The translations under genes were made by a program, and so were the position numbers. From positions 12,706,001-12,770,000 of the forward strand of contig JAUIMM010000121.1 of the NCBI GenBank assembly GCA_031769625.1: a stretch of 64,000 bases of DNA, read 5' to 3'. The notes beneath the pieces are model-generated. The model searched no databases and was not told the DNA's origin. It saw only the letters and a program-made list of their open reading frames with translations. The first letter of the stretch is position 1; every line of letters begins with the position of its first letter. Below are positions 20,584 to 32,989 of the stretch, piece by piece. The stretch is from Taudactylus pleione. Taxonomy: Eukaryota; Chordata; Amphibia; Anura; Myobatrachidae.

Positions 20584-21246
20584 TGTCACAGCACGCTGGA
20601 CACTGGGACACACTTACTGAGCCCAGCGGCTCTGGTCTGCAGTCCCCGGTGATCGCTGCTAAACAGTGCTCCTTCTCTCCGGCGGCATGATGTAGGAGGC
20701 CGTGGCTCCCGGCGGGTGCACGCACCAACCTGTAATTGATTTAAAGGGCCAGTACACTCCTTTGGTGATGTCACTAATTCAAGTCCTGCCTATAAAAGGA
20801 AGTCCCTGGGAGCACACCTGTGCCAGAGTATAGGCTCCATTACATTACTCCAATGTTCCTGTGTATATCTAGTTACTTGTTCCTGAGCTTAGCTTTGTTC
20901 GTGACTCTGATATTTATCTGACCCCTGGTACTGCGTTTGGTAATCTGGTTCTGACCTTTGCTATCCTCTGTGACCTGCATATGTCTGCTCCCTGGTGCCC
21001 TCCTGTCTATTTGGTTCTGATCCAGCCTGTCGACTAAGCTAAAAGTCTTCTACACTCTACCCAGAGTTCACCAGCACCTGTACAGGGGAACCTATTCTGA
21101 AGGCCGCGACCTGTGTGTCAGACGCAGCCAAGTCTATAGCTTCTTACAAGGGTCCCCAGTGAACACCGCCGGCACATTAGACTCCGTGCCTCAGAAATAG
21201 GGCCCGAATATGGGTTGCATCCATTATCTACCCGAGAGTTGTGACA
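20584..21246 (+). mobile_element. 3' LTR of the gypsy element
   Basis: 663 bp from TGTCACAGCACGC to GAGAGTTGTGACA. It directly follows a G-rich run (AGAGGGGGGG, then TAA), consistent with a polypurine tract. It contains GCGACCTG...TTAGACTCCGTGCCTCAG, text also seen in the LTR at 36874. The 5' LTR is missing, so the target duplication cannot be tested. Confidence 0.85.
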
Positions 21247-22269
21247 GGTGAATGTCACAGCCAGGGGACCCTTTCACTGAGTCTCCCAGCCAAAGCATTA
21301 TCACCCCAAGCCAGGGATCTCATGGGAGGTGGGGACTCCCCCAATAAAATGGACCCCCTCGCCGAAGCACCTTTAGCTGAAGCTCGGAGCTCTTCCCCAC
21401 ACTCCTGGGCTGTGGGTATGGGGGTAATATTAGAAGAAATAGAGATAATCACTACATGTAGTGGCCGCTGATTAGCTGTGACCCACGTGCCTGTCACTCT
21501 CCAGCACGTGGGTCACTGCCAATCAGCGGCCGCTACATGTAGAGTGGACTCTGATTGCTGGTGGGGCGTGTGAATTCCAGAAGAGTCACATCTTCTGGCA
21601 TTCTGCTCTGTATAGGTATATGTGGTCACACATATACCTATACATGTCAGTTCTGGTCCGGGTGTCATTTTTTGTTTTGCCAAGACCGGGTACGCTATGG
21701 AGCTCAGGACAGAGGTACGTATAGGATTTTTTTACAGGTACACCCATTGGAATTATACTTGGAGAAGTGGACAGAACATGTGGCAGCAGGTAAACATGTG
21801 TGAGTGTGGTAGGTGTATGTAATAAACTTGTACTTACTATGGTGTGTGTGTCTTGTGATTTTTTCACCATTATACTTACAGCATGGGTACGTGTGCCAGG
21901 CGCCTGCTGGTACTTGTATTTCCACAAGAGCCAAAGGGCAGGCATGCTGGCAGCTGTAGTTCCACTGCAAAAAACAATAGTTTATCACTATTTTCACTAC
22001 TATTACCCCCGTACCCAGGTGTGTGGGGAAGAGCCCTGGGTTTCAGCCTAAGTTTGGGATGCACGGGAGAGGGGGGATTGCTGGAACTTTTACTTTTATG
22101 TTTATTTGCGTATTTTCAGTTATGTGACTGTGTGTATCCAGGCCTATGCTCACGTATGCTAAGGTGCAGTGTTTGCTGCCATTAAATGCCACTGCTTCAC
22201 CAAGTACCTGCCTATATGGAGTCCTCATTTCTATACACCATGTTACATATGGTGGCCCGTATGGGCAGC
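21247..22269. other. Mosaic of short repeats between gypsy and hAT copies
   Basis: No gene. Contains the strong hairpin at 21451-21545. A segment at about 21886-22040 (TGGTACTTGTATTTCCACAAGAGCCAAAGGGCA) is related in inverse orientation to 25660-25800 (GGACTACAGGTCCCAGCAAGCC, then CTTGGCTCTTGCAGG). Both are probably pieces of one dispersed repeat family. Confidence 0.5.
21451..21545. repeat. Strong inverted repeat (hairpin)
   Basis: Arms of about 40 bp: ACTACATGTAGTGGCCGCTG at the left is matched by CAGCGGCCGCTACATGTAG at the right, including a GACCCACGTGC/GCACGTGGGTC inner stem. Likely the core of a small MITE whose outer ends I could not place. Confidence 0.75.
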
Positions 22270-24876
22270 TGCACTGCAGGAGATGCTCTCGGTGGCCCGA
22301 AAGTTTTCGGGACATTTTCGACATTTAGCAAATGTGTGTCAAAGATTGCAGCACCAGCAAGTACTGTTGAATTTGCTCTGCCATCAGCTTAAGCAAGAGG
22401 TAATAACTAGGTGGATTTCTACCCTCTATATGCTTCAGCGGATGGAGGAGCAGCAAAAGGCCATCCAAGCTACACAACGGCCTATGACACAGGGAAAGGA
22501 GCATAAATGCACCATAGTCAAGCGCAGTGGAGAATAATTCCTGTGTTGTGCTAGGTTATCAAACCCTTTGAACTTGCCACATGTGAAGTTACTTCAGACA
22601 CTGCCAGCATTCAGGTAATTTCCCTAATCAGACTTTTGCAAAAGCAGCTGGAGAAACTGAAGGAGGTGCTGAAACAGAGTGATCCTGCTAATTATGTCGG
22701 ACTTGTAGATCAAGCCCTTCATTCCCTTCACCAGGATCCAAGGGTCATCAATCTCTTGAAATCAGATCACTATATTTTGGGGACCATACTTGATCCAAGG
22801 TTTAAGTCATACCTTGTCTTCCTTTCCGATGGACATAAATCTGAAGAGATGCAAAGACCTGTTGGTAAAAAAAATTGTCAGCTCAAGCGGCACATGACAT
22901 GGCAGCATCTCTTCCTTCAGTTTCTGTGGCTGCCAGGAAAAAACAACATTTTCCTAAGAAACCCACTGCTGGTGATGCAGAACAGTCAGCAAAACTTAAT
23001 GACATCTGGTTGGGTCTGAAAGAACTGCCTACAATTAGTGACATATCTACCATGACTTTGTCTGATATGGTCACCATTCAGAGAATGGTGGATGATTAGT
23101 TTAGGGATAGCATCCAAATAGGCATGTCAGACAGTCCGTTTCACTAATGGCAGGATAAAGAGGCAATTTGGAGTCCCTTACACAAACTGGCTTTGCTTTA
23201 CTTAAATTTCCCACCCTCGGTGTGTACTCTGAAAGAGTTTTCAGTGTAGACGGGAACCTTGTCAGTGATCGGTGTAGGAGGTTGCTTCCCCAAATGTGGA
23301 AAAGATGATGTTCATCAAAATTAATTACAAATTCCACGAGGAAGACCTTTACCGGCAATTTAGTAAAAAAAAAATACAGAGGCGCCTGTGATGGTGGATT
23401 GTAGCGGGTACGAATTAATATTGTGTGAAGAAGAGGATGTACACACTGATGAGGATGATGACGATATCTGATCTTGCCTGTGTTATAAAGCCAATTTGTG
23501 TATGGGATCATTGCCACCAATGTCCACTGCTCATTGGCAGCTTGTTTTGTGGGGGTCCAAACAAACCAATAATTTCAGTCACAAGTGGCAGTCCCTGTCG
23601 CTGAAGTGATTGGTTTGTTAAACTGTGAATGTCCTGTTTCATATATACAACATAAGGGGGAGTGTGAGGGCCCAAGGAAAATTCAATTTTGCATCTCTTT
23701 TCTTTGCATTATGTGCTGTTTGGGGCATTGCTGCCTGACATTTTTAATTTTATGGTTTATGAATGTCCAGAAATTGTAATTGCCACAGACTGTATGCCCC
23801 TTTCATTTAAAAAGAAAAAAACTCTTAACCACCAAGTTGATGGGGTGGGCAAATTTGAGCAGCAGCACAGATCATCTTCCTGCCAGGATGTGTGCAGTAA
23901 AGTGCAAATACAGTTAATACAAAAAATAGTTGTGTATAATGGTCACATACATACATATTTACATGGTACATACAGTGCGTAAAGCAGGCTAAGGTAACCT
24001 GAAGCACGCCACCTGTTGTTGACAAATAAATTCCAGTAGCCCCAGCAAACATCACAGATGTTGGGAGTTCTAGTTCAGCCGGAGATCTAAAGGCTGCTGT
24101 AAATAGGAAGTCTTGGTCCCATTATCCCTAACAACCTTCCTGAGTACAAAGTAAACGTCTGTTTATAGTATGTTCTAGCAGCACCTCCACAAGCAAGGCC
24201 ACCTCATTTCTATTAGATGTATAAAAAATTAGAAAACCTCCTCCAGATCAAAGATGTCTTTTAGGAACTGAAGATCTTGATCCAAGATTGATCTTCCCTC
24301 ATACATTTTTTTAAGAATCAAAACATTAAAATAAATAAATTAAAACTAATCAGTCCTCCCGTTCTTTCCCTTTCTTCAGTCCATAAACACATTGAAACTC
24401 CGTCGGGTCTCTGACCTAGTTAAGGAAAACAATCTTGGTATTTAAAATTCCTAGGGGTCGTATAGTTTATTAAACTGCCATCCTGTATACCACTGCAATG
24501 CCACTCTGTGCCATGTTGGAAGCTGAACTGCCACATGTTAGTGCCACCCACTGCTGTCGCTTAGCTTAGTCAGCCAGCTAGCTGGATGCAACCTTTTGGC
24601 CCTAAACTAGATGAAAAAATCAATATTGTGAGATGTGAGGTGGTCACAATTGACTGGAAATGACTGGAAATAAATGTTATTGATGTTAATAATACTGTTG
24701 GAACAAAAACAGGCCCAAATTATGTGATTTTAGATGTTTTTATGATTTTTTAAAGAAAAAATACAGATCCAAAACAACAAAAAAAAAGGGGCGGATTTGG
24801 CAAAACCAAATCCAGATCCAAACCATGAGGAGATACAGGTGCAAAATCTAAACATGGGGGTCGGCGCACATCCCTA
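22270..24876 (+). mobile_element. ZBED-type hAT transposon, decayed copy (ii)
   Basis: Plus-strand fragments cover the middle and C-terminal transposase. 22370-22520 resembles copy (i). 22636-22880 reads LEKLKEVLKQSDPANYVGLV and GTILDPRFKSYL (a DPRFK-type hAT motif). 23205-23300 reads the dimerisation segment YSERVFSVDGNLVSDRCRRLL. Stops occur after both parts. About 23780-24470 has no counterpart in copy (iii) and is probably an insertion. The right end is GGGGGTCGGCGCACATCCCTA at 24855-24876. The BED finger end is missing, so it is 5'-truncated. Confidence 0.8.
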
Positions 24877-25072
24877 ATATATACATACAGTATACACACA
24901 TACATACACACACACCACACATGCATATATTTATATACTTACACACACATACATATAGATATACACACACATACATACATTCACACAGAAAAGAAAATAT
25001 ATGCCACAAATGCATGTGTAACACATACATTATACACACACATACATGCATATATACACACAAGTCACACAC
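24877..25072. repeat. CA/TA-rich simple repeats
   Basis: Mixed ACACAC/ATACAT repeats directly adjoin the hAT end. ORFs here on either strand are low-complexity artefacts. Confidence 0.9.
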
Positions 25073-25999
25073 ACAGTTACCATCTGCACTGCATGTTGTG
25101 GATGGGATGGGGACAGGACCTGGCAAAAAGGCACACCCCTGCGGAAAGATGCCACGATTCTTGGGTCAATTGGAAAAGGGTGGGGCCAAATGACATAATT
25201 TTAATAGAATTGCATCATATTGGCTCCGCCTCCAAGCGATTGACCTGCGAATCGCAGCATTTTGACACAAGATGGGTGGGGCTTATAATATGGTGACTGT
25301 GCTGGTGCAGCTGCTTCTGCTGTGTGGGGGCCCTCTAGGTGTAGAAGCCCTGGGATGATCACCCCAGTCGCCCCTCTAATAATCCTGCTCTGCTGGCCTT
25401 ACAGTACATACATGCCATGTATTGGCAGAGTTATAGCTATGTTGTGGCAGTAGGACACCATTACCTATTCATTTTACAAGTACAGAGTGTATCCATGCTT
25501 TAGAGTGATGTGATTTCCTGGTCTTGTAATTGCAGGATTCTAAGGGATAAAATTTACTAAGAATCATGTCTGGCTGAGATTGCATTCACTATAGCATGGA
25601 CTTACACAGCGTGGGGTCTCCCTGCCATAATGTAAACCAGCCCCAGACTGGTCAACCCAGGGCAGGCAATCAGCAGCCCAGAGTTCTTCCCTGGAGGCTG
25701 TGGATGCTGGAGTAATGATGTAAGAGAAAGAAATAATATTGTTCTTTACAGTGGGACTACAGGTCCCAGCAAGCCTGCCCCTTGGCTCTTGCAGGATCAT
25801 GATGCAGAAGCTGACTACACGGTGATCTTGCAATGGGCACAAGGGAGCTACTGTGCCTGCTGAGCCGTAGCAGCTAATTCATAATCATCGATGGGCTATG
25901 GCTGATGTCAAATGTTTTTCTCATCGATGCGGGAGAACCAGATGGTTTCCCTCCATTGATTGAAGAACAAAACCAAATATTAAAAACAAAAACAGGTCT
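25073..25999. other. Unassigned, with a dispersed repeat fragment
   Basis: No gene. 25110-25300 (GGCACACCCCTGCGGAAAG, then CATATTGGCTCCGCCTCC) looks like an internal piece of a non-autonomous transposon. 25640-25820 is related in inverse orientation to 21886-22070. Confidence 0.4.
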
Positions 26000-26780
26000 A
26001 AGCTGTAGATCAAGTTATCTGCTATCCTGAGGACGCCTGTGAAGGTGAAATGCGTTGATCGCAGAAGACATCGATCCTGTGTGGAGCCGTACTATAGCTA
26101 CAGATACAGACACACCGAGAGTCTGCCGGCAGATCTTCAGATCACAATGGGACCCCCCTATGGAGGTGTTATGTTACCTTACCTTTAAAAGAAATCAGGT
26201 GAATTATCTACCCAGTCACTGCGGTTGATCGGACCTCATCACCGGAGCAGCAGGCACACATTCATATGTGTAAGACGGCTTAGAGATTCACTGTAACGGA
26301 GATTACTGTTTAAGAGGTATCCGTTCACATTACAGTTGACTATCCAATATCCACAATTTACTTGGATGGTCCTTTTCTGCACTGACAACATTAGGCATTT
26401 GCCTGAAATTATTTATTTGTTCAATCCATGGGACCAGCTGCTTTTACAGGGAGAGTAAAACGCTTTGGCGTGTCCCGTGTCTCTTCACTATTTTCTTTGT
26501 GAGGACAGTTTTACCCTCTGATTTATTGATTAATTTAATTGGACTGTAAAAAGAGACATCCTTGGACATACCTTGTCCAAATTGATAATAATTTATGATA
26601 TATAAATATATGTTGTATTGTACTGTACAATTGTATGTATACCGGTATTAGGCACATACACAATTTTTGCTATATATATTTATATATTTTTACCATATAT
26701 ATTTACGGTTACTCAATTCTTTTCATGATTTTAACTAATGGTCAATAAACTAGTATTTACAATTGATTATACTGGGTCAG
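26000..26780. repeat. Possible retroelement-derived block
   Basis: Contains CGCCTGTGAAGGTGAAATGCGTTGA, split here as CCTGTGAAGGTGAAATGCG. This resembles the GAAACGCGTTG-type leader motif common in frog retroelement untranslated regions. No ORF supports a family. Weak call. Confidence 0.3.
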
Positions 26781-27220
26781 TGTCATTGCCATTCTTTGTA
26801 CCTACGTAGTATATGCTGAGGTATTTGCTTTATTCTCTACTGCTATCTTTAAGTGGAGTCCTGTAGTACATGCACACCCTTAGCAGCTACACGTTGGACC
26901 ACCCCTTGACACCAGTGAGCGCAGTTTCTCCAGTTTTTTATTCTATTAATGAATACACCTAGTAGATGATTACACAATATTTATTTCCAGATGTAGGAGG
27001 CTACTCTCCTCCACTGGCACTGCTGTTCTGACTGCGTCACACAGTTAGTAAAATTTAAACAATCTAGCCTAGATTTAATAGATATATAATAATAATTTAA
27101 GATATATAATAATAATACAAATAATAGATATATAATTCCAAATTTCCAGCACTCATTAAATCAAGCTCACAAATAACTTGCCAGGGTGCTCACCCTGATG
27201 TGCTTGGCCCCCTCCACATA
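26781..27220. other. Unassigned AT-rich DNA
   Basis: No coding or repeat structure recognised beyond an AATAATA-rich segment near 27080-27130. Confidence 0.4.
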
Positions 27221-27303
27221 AACCATAAGAAATAGGCGGCACTCCGGGACTGGTAAGGCAGAGACCTCCTTACCAGTCCTGGAGTGCCGCCTATTTCTTA
27301 TGG

Positions 27304-27306
<3 letters not shown>
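27221..27306. repeat. Near-perfect hairpin followed by (TA)n
   Basis: 86 bp with arms AACCATAAGAAATAGGCGGC and its complement, loop near GGCAGAGACC. One or two mismatches only (for example CTCCGGGACTGG against CCAGTCCTGGAG). An uninterrupted (TA)n runs from 27308 to 27340. Such pairing suggests a young foldback event or the tip of a larger palindrome. Confidence 0.8.
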
Positions 27307-27340
<34 letters not shown>

Positions 27341-27343
<3 letters not shown>

Positions 27344-28144
27344 CAAATATGGTACTAAACAGCGCTCAGTCCTCTGGATTTCTGTATATGCAATATCTCT
27401 TTAAGTGTCAGTCTGTTTAACTATAATCCTGGAGTCCTGGTGACAGCTTAACGTTCTCCAATTGGACTGTTGTTGCACGATCCCGAAAATTTATGAAAAA
27501 AGAGAGTGAGACCAAGCGCCTTATAGTGTAATATGATCAGCAAGCTTGGCACACTTTACAATAAATAAATGCGTACCGTATTGCCCCTGTGTCCACACCA
27601 GTACAACATCCACTGCAGTAGGTATAAAGCCTTTTAGCTCCAGTAACCAAAAAAGAAAGTGAAAGAGGATGCTCTCATAGTGTAGTTAGTAGAGTTTATT
27701 TCAGTTTCACAGACAAACACGCATAAAGGTGGAAAATTACTTTAACAAAATATCAAAGCAAGCTTATCTGAAGGTGATATCAAGTTTACGTTCAATCCAC
27801 ATCCGCAAATAATATGTAAATAGATTGACAGCAGTCTTACCTTAGCCTAACTGCTATCATTGTGAGGACATTGGTTCAAAGATAACCATGAAATCAGGAC
27901 AAAGTACATGGCATTGAGCCATTACAATATCTGCTGTTGAGGAATAAACTAGATACAGATAATTGGTAATTTTATGTCAGAAAACCTTTAGTGCTTTCAA
28001 TTTATTTTTCAATACCTGTACCCTTAAGCCTATATTAGATGTATATTATACTCAAAATGTAACTTTATATAGGTTATACTTGCCAACTCTCCCTGATTGT
28101 CATGGAGACTCCCTGAAATCTCCCTGACTCCCTAAAGAGTCTAT
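27341..28144. other. Unassigned stretch
   Basis: AT-rich, no significant ORF. 28075-28130 (ACTTGCCAACTCTCCCTGATTG, split) resembles the ACTTGCCTAC start of the MITE at 30903, so it may be a fragment of that type. Confidence 0.4.
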
Positions 28145-28656
28145 GGGGTATATTTACTAAAGTGTAGGTTTTTAGAAGTGGAGATGTTGCCCTGATGGTG
28201 CATACACACTGTCAGATTTCTTGGTCAATTTAAAAGATAACGCTATAGTTTATCGTTTGATCATTTAAATTTACCTTTTTTGCCTCTTCAAAGGATGCGC
28301 GGGCACGGATAGTCGATATCGACCATCGCCTGTGCATGCAGGCCAACCTTGTCGATATCGACCAAGTTAGCCTGGTTACTCTAGGGACCCTCGATTGCTG
28401 ATCGAGGGTTGTTATAGTAGTTGGAGGAATGGAGCATGTGCTGGATGTTCGATAACGATCATCCAGCATTTGCTGGTCGATCAGACAACGATATCTGATC
28501 GTTGTCTGATCTGACCGTGTGTAAGGTCCATTACCAACCAATCAGAATCTAGCTATTATTTTCTAGAAGGTGCTAGATAAATGTTAAGTAGAATCTGATT
28601 GGTTGCTATGGGCAACATCTCCACTTCTAAAAACCCGCACTTTAGTAAATATACTA
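28145..28656. mobile_element. TTTACTAAA-type MITE, split by another MITE
   Basis: Left part GGGGTATATTTACTAAAGTG to GATGTTGCCC; right part GGGCAACATCTCCACTTCTA to TTTAGTAAATATAC. It is the same family as 57181-57356. A 335-bp TTA MITE sits in its middle. Non-coding. Confidence 0.8.
28196..28530. mobile_element. TGGTGCATACACA MITE, copy 1
   Basis: 335 bp, left end TGGTGCATACACACTG, right end CCGTGTGTAAGGTCCA, flanked by TGA on the left and TTA on the right (duplication with one change). Contains consecutive palindromes, including GGTCGATATCGACC-like and GATCGTTGTCTGATC-like pairs. Related to 54361-54692. Confidence 0.75.
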
Positions 28657-30525
28657 ATATATAAGTATATTGCACCTTACACCCATTATGGAGCTGTTAT
28701 ATAAAAACCCCAGAGATATATACATTCAAATGGGATCATTAGTATAATTTCCCTGCATTGGTTATAAGGCACAATGATCCCTATGGCTACATGTATTTTC
28801 TGAAAAAGTATCAGTGTGTTTTCATCAACAAGTAGATCTTGACAGTCAGGGTGCGTTTGTGGGAGATTATTGTCAAAGTCGAATAATTGCATGCGACCGC
28901 AATTCAACTGTTATCAGACGATTTGGTCATCCGCTGTCCGATTTATGTTGGTACAATCCATGACGCACCATTGCATGCGCACGCACCCAGTGTGCGCACG
29001 TATCCACACATTCGCACAACACTAATAGCGAATAATATACAACACTCTCACACTGACAAACACAATATTCATGCAGGGTTTAGTTAGTAACGAAAAACAG
29101 CTTCTGTATACATGTCTGAGAAAAGTAATTAAAAAATATATACACCAGGATACTGTGAGTGTTTTACATATAAATTGAGAAGCCCCGCATACAGACAAGT
29201 ATGGCTGTGGCAATTGAAATATAACCCAGACACTGATATGCACAATTGAATTTGTTTGAATGAGAAGTTAGAAACAATGGTCGGAGGTTTGCTTAAGAAG
29301 TACTGACAAGTGTATTCTAAATAGGCAGAGGAAAAACCTTTGAATTAGCTATTAGACGAAGTGGCAACGGCAGTCAGCTGGGGGTGTCTACCCTGCTCGA
29401 AAGTGAACCTAGCTGCTTGTAACACCTTGCACTGTAGTTTTAAAATATGTTAGAAAGGGATAAAAAATAAATATTAATCCATCATAAATACACTGAATTG
29501 CATAACACACACATAAACTTTATCATAAGCACTCTACACATAAACGCACCACGCATATTAGCAACTTTATGCAAGATTCTCTTACACATACACAAATTTC
29601 CTAAAAGGTTCCTTTGTATAAAGGCTAATATTAGAAGGTTTATTCATTATTGTATAATGTTATAAAACGCATGTACTTGATATCTAAGGTTTAGTATGTA
29701 GTACCCACATTGTGTTTGGTGCTATTCTAAACCACATTTTATTTGCAGATCTCTGGTTCCATCGGCAAGGAGATCGCAACATGCGTCTGCAAGTTATGGA
29801 TTATAGAGAATTACGTGTCAGAATGTACTTTGTATGTAGTGTCTATTGATTAGTTAAAACACACACAAAGAGCCATTGGAGGGCTGAACTACCATTGTAC
29901 CAACTGACCTATGACAGAAGAAACAAGAAGAAGGACCAATAGGGTTATGCCAACTCGTTTCTATTGTATTGCCTAATCTCTGTATGGGTTTATATGCAAG
30001 CACCCTGGACCTGTTAGTTAGTCATCATATTCTTTCTGTTGAAGGAGGCTTCACCTTTGATGCTGGAAATCTGGATCCAGAGCGCCTGCGTAATGTATTG
30101 ACTGTACCTTGTTTATGTATAATCTTTTGCGCTAATTGTGTTTTAGATCACAGCGTGTAACTATCTGCTTTTTGGAGAATAATATCTTTTTGTGCTTTGG
30201 AAATACAATCAAAGTCTGGAAAGCAATTATTTCTTGTGCTACAGGTTACGCTAAATAGCGACATTCAGAGTGTATAGATAGGTAGGAATCAATGTTATGG
30301 AGATGGTGAGGCTAACACAGGCATGTTGAGACCATTTTGGCTGTGTGTCTCAGTCTGCAAATACAAATACGTAGGCAGTGTTGATGGTTTTGGCTGCTTA
30401 CTTGCGATTGACATTCTGAGCCATTGTAGTGGTGCTCAGAAAATATATACTGCGATCAATGTGCATCAGATGGTGCGTCTTTGTATGGAGTCGATACATT
30501 TGAGGCAGCACTAGTGGGCATCTCA
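28657..30525. other. Unassigned, gene-free
   Basis: No ORF longer than 75 codons and no family resemblance. 28870-29000 contains GCATGCGACCGCAATT and GCATGCGCACGC-type palindromic pieces, possibly an old MITE. The rest looks like unique, decayed DNA. Confidence 0.4.
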
Positions 30526-30628
30526 GTTCAAATTTCTGCAGCTGCGACATTTATATACTTTCGCAGATCCGCTGCATAAATAATTTGCAGTTGTGATGAG
30601 ATTTCCGTGCATTTCTGAATCAGGCCCA
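30526..30628. repeat. Terminus of a TGAATCAGGCCC-type MITE
   Basis: Ends GTGCATTTCTGAATCAGGCCC, similar to the right terminus of the MITE at 222-750. The opposite terminus was not found nearby. Confidence 0.5.
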
Positions 30629-30902
30629 TAGCAACTGAATAAATTATTGGTATTCCAGTCTCTAGGAATACTGTGATGAAAGGTTTGTGATTAGCAATAC
30701 CAAGCTTAAACATTTGCCCTATCAGGGTCACTGTTCCATTATATGCAATGGATAATGCTATGGAAAATATTGTATTAATCTTTAATAAACAATGGGTCTA
30801 TCATCAGATAAATATTTAGAGGTGGTGTTGCCCTAGGCACGGGGCATCGAGAGGGAGGGAAAGCAGATACTAATTACCCAGGCCCGTGATTGATGGAGTC
30901 CC

Positions 30903-31264
30903 GGGCATACTTGCCTACTTTTATTTTCTCCTCCCCGGGAAAAGCCCAGAGAAGAGAAGCAGGTGGGCTGCAAAGGGGGCAGGGCCTGACAGGTCGCGTC
31001 ATTAAGTCCTGCTCTTTTCACGGTAAATTTCTGCAATTGGCGCAAATTTAAATAGGAGGCGGGCAAAATGATGTGATTCATGAAGAATCGCTTCATTAAG
31101 CCCCTCCCCATACACAGGGACCCGAGAAGGGACCTTGCCACAGAAGTTCTCCCCATTCTGCCCACTTCCTAGTGCAGGAGGAGTGCCTACCCTTCCGGGT
31201 TTGAGGGGGGGGTTACCCGAAAAATCGTGAGCCTCCTGCGAATTCCAGGAGGGTAGGCATGTAC
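30903..31264. mobile_element. MITE with GGCATACTTGCCTAC-like ends
   Basis: Left CATACTTGCCTAC, right GTAGGCATGTAC, with CTCCTCC/GGAGG inside. Internal text (GCAGGGCCTGACAGGTCGCG) is GC-rich. Immediately followed by a CAGTAGCAGCAGCC...GGCTGCTGCTACTG inverted repeat (31269-31351). The target duplication was not resolved. Confidence 0.5.
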
Positions 31265-31726
31265 CTGTCAGTAGCAGCAGCCTGTGTCTCCCCAGCCCAG
31301 CACACACTGCTGTGTGCTGGCTGCGGTGGGACCAGGGAGGCTGCTGCTACTGATCTGCTTCACAGGACAGAAAATACTATTTTGTTTTTCAGGAGGATTG
31401 CCACTAGGTATGAATTAGAAAACACCCTAATTAGCTATTGTTGTTCTGCTCCCTCTATCCAACACTTTATACTTTTGCAGTTAAATAAGCCAATGACATG
31501 CTGCCAAACTACCAGAGCCGTCATATACAAGTGTCTAATTGCTCTATATGGTAAATCCAGCACTGGATATAACTGCATCTACTCCAGTAACTGAATGTAA
31601 ATATTCTGCACAGAGTCTGGATTTCCGTTAACCATAACCTGTTCACTGTAAAGTCATTTTCCAACATTGATGTTTTCATGTGGTCCATCTATTACAAGTA
31701 ATCTAATACAATAGTAGGACAAAATC
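31265..31726. other. Short hairpin and unassigned DNA
   Basis: 31269-31351 forms an inverted repeat (CAGTAGCAGCAGCC with its complement). The remainder is AT-rich with no feature seen. Confidence 0.45.
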
Positions 31727-32050
31727 CAAGGGCATAACTGTAGTGGGTGCAGGGTGCTATGAGGCCTGGAGGCTTAGGTGGCCATCCTCCAGGAACCACC
31801 TTTGGGGCCCACCTCCCCTGCACCCAGCTCACTTTGGCATCAGTGAAAAAATATGACCTGTAGCAATGCTGCTGGGGGCGATACTTCCAGTGTTCCACTG
31901 ACATGCCCTGCTGCAGCTCCACTATGTGGATCTCCACTGAAGCTGGCGTGATTACAGTAGAGCCCATAAGGAGATGTATGGAGGAGCCACTGCCTGTAGA
32001 AGGCACCTTAAAGGTAAGTTAAAAATGGGGGACAAATGGAGCCCATGCAG
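31727..32050. mobile_element. Left part of a hAT-like non-autonomous element
   Basis: Starts CAAGGGCATAACTGTAGTGG, the CAG-GGCATAACTAG type of terminus, and carries an AGGTAAGT donor match at 32012-32019. A possible partner end (TTCTAATTATGCCACTG) lies at 35060-35076, but flanking 8-mers differ, so pairing is unproven. Confidence 0.45.
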
Positions 32051-32108
32051 GCATGGAGATAAAAGGAAGGAGTGGGGGGGTTGTTTGCTACAAACTGCGG
32101 CACAGCAG

Positions 32109-32380
32109 CAGGGCCATAACTAGGGTGGTGCGACCTGTACCATGGCACAGGGCATTGCAGGACAGGGGGTCGCTTTTTGGGCCTGTCAGTTTTCTATTTA
32201 TTATCATTCTCACGTGTAGCTTCCTCTTATTTTATCCCCAACATCTTCTGGCCTCCCCTATCTCTTCCCCATGTGGCCATGCCCCTTTTTGGGTGTGTTA
32301 TATTCCTGTTTGAAATATAGGGGGGGGGGCTCTGATGCTCTTTCTGGCACAGGGCACCAAAAAGTCTAGTTACAGCTCTG
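32109..32380. mobile_element. Small hAT MITE
   Basis: 272 bp with ends CAGGGCCATAACTAGGGTGG and AAGTCTAGTTACAGCTCTG. The 8-bp flanks are CACAGCAG (32101-32108) and CACAGTAG (32381-32388), one mismatch. CAG...CTG ends and an 8-bp duplication fit hAT. Non-coding. Confidence 0.8.
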
Positions 32381-32581
32381 CACAGTAGTACTATGGTTTT
32401 TATAGTATGCACCACAGTAGTGCCCCAGACCAATTTTATAATACACAGGGAGCATTATGTGGTTGTTGCATATTTAAAATATATGGTAATGATTATGATG
32501 GAAGAAGATGATGGTGATATGAGTGGAAATTAAGATTGTGACCCACGCCTGACCACACATGGTTAAAATGGCACTGAAGGG

Positions 32582-32947
32582 CAGGGGCATATCTATAATG
32601 GGTGCAGGGTGTGCCGGGCACAAGGGACACCCTGCACCCATAGTATTACTTACCTCTGCGGAGTCCACGTCAGCGCGGGGGTCCGGCATTGTAAAGACAA
32701 CTGGAAACTGGCCGCCATGGGCATTTTCCCAACGTTTGCGCATGCGCAATGCAGGGAAAATGGCCGCCATGGCCATTTTCCCATTGACCTGCGCATACTC
32801 TGACTCTGGGCGCACTCTAGTGCCCAGAGTCTATAACTCCGGCGCTAGCCGCGCACAACTCAGTGCACTGCCGGCCGCCGGACAGAGAGGAGGGGGTCCG
32901 TGTCGGAGACTGCACACGGGCCCCCACCTCTCTAGAAACACCCCTGC
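32582..32947. mobile_element. Small hAT MITE with a minus-strand splice-donor match
   Basis: Ends CAGGGGCATATCTATAATGG and CTCTCTAGAAACACCCCTG, flanked by TGAAGGGG at 32574-32581 and 32948-32955. The interior has NRF1-like GCGCATGCGC and a GGCCGCCATGG inverted repeat. ACTTACCT at 32648-32655 is a perfect donor on the minus strand. Confidence 0.8.
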
Positions 32948-32989
32948 TGAAGGGGTTAACCCCCCATGCTGCGGCATCATTTTTAAATA

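Larger units (their letters stand above)
14030..21246 (+). mobile_element. 5'-truncated Ty3/gypsy chromovirus-like retrotransposon
   Basis: Domain order on the plus strand is gag, CCHC knuckle, protease, RT, RNase H, integrase, chromodomain, 3' LTR, which is the Ty3/gypsy order. The terminal chromodomain marks a chromovirus-type element. The 5' LTR, leader and start of gag are absent. Four later insertions interrupt it: a MITE at 14451-15053, solo LTRs at 15374-16505 and 17337-18118, and a hAT-type insertion at 19241-19569. Numerous stops and frameshifts show it is dead. Confidence 0.9.
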
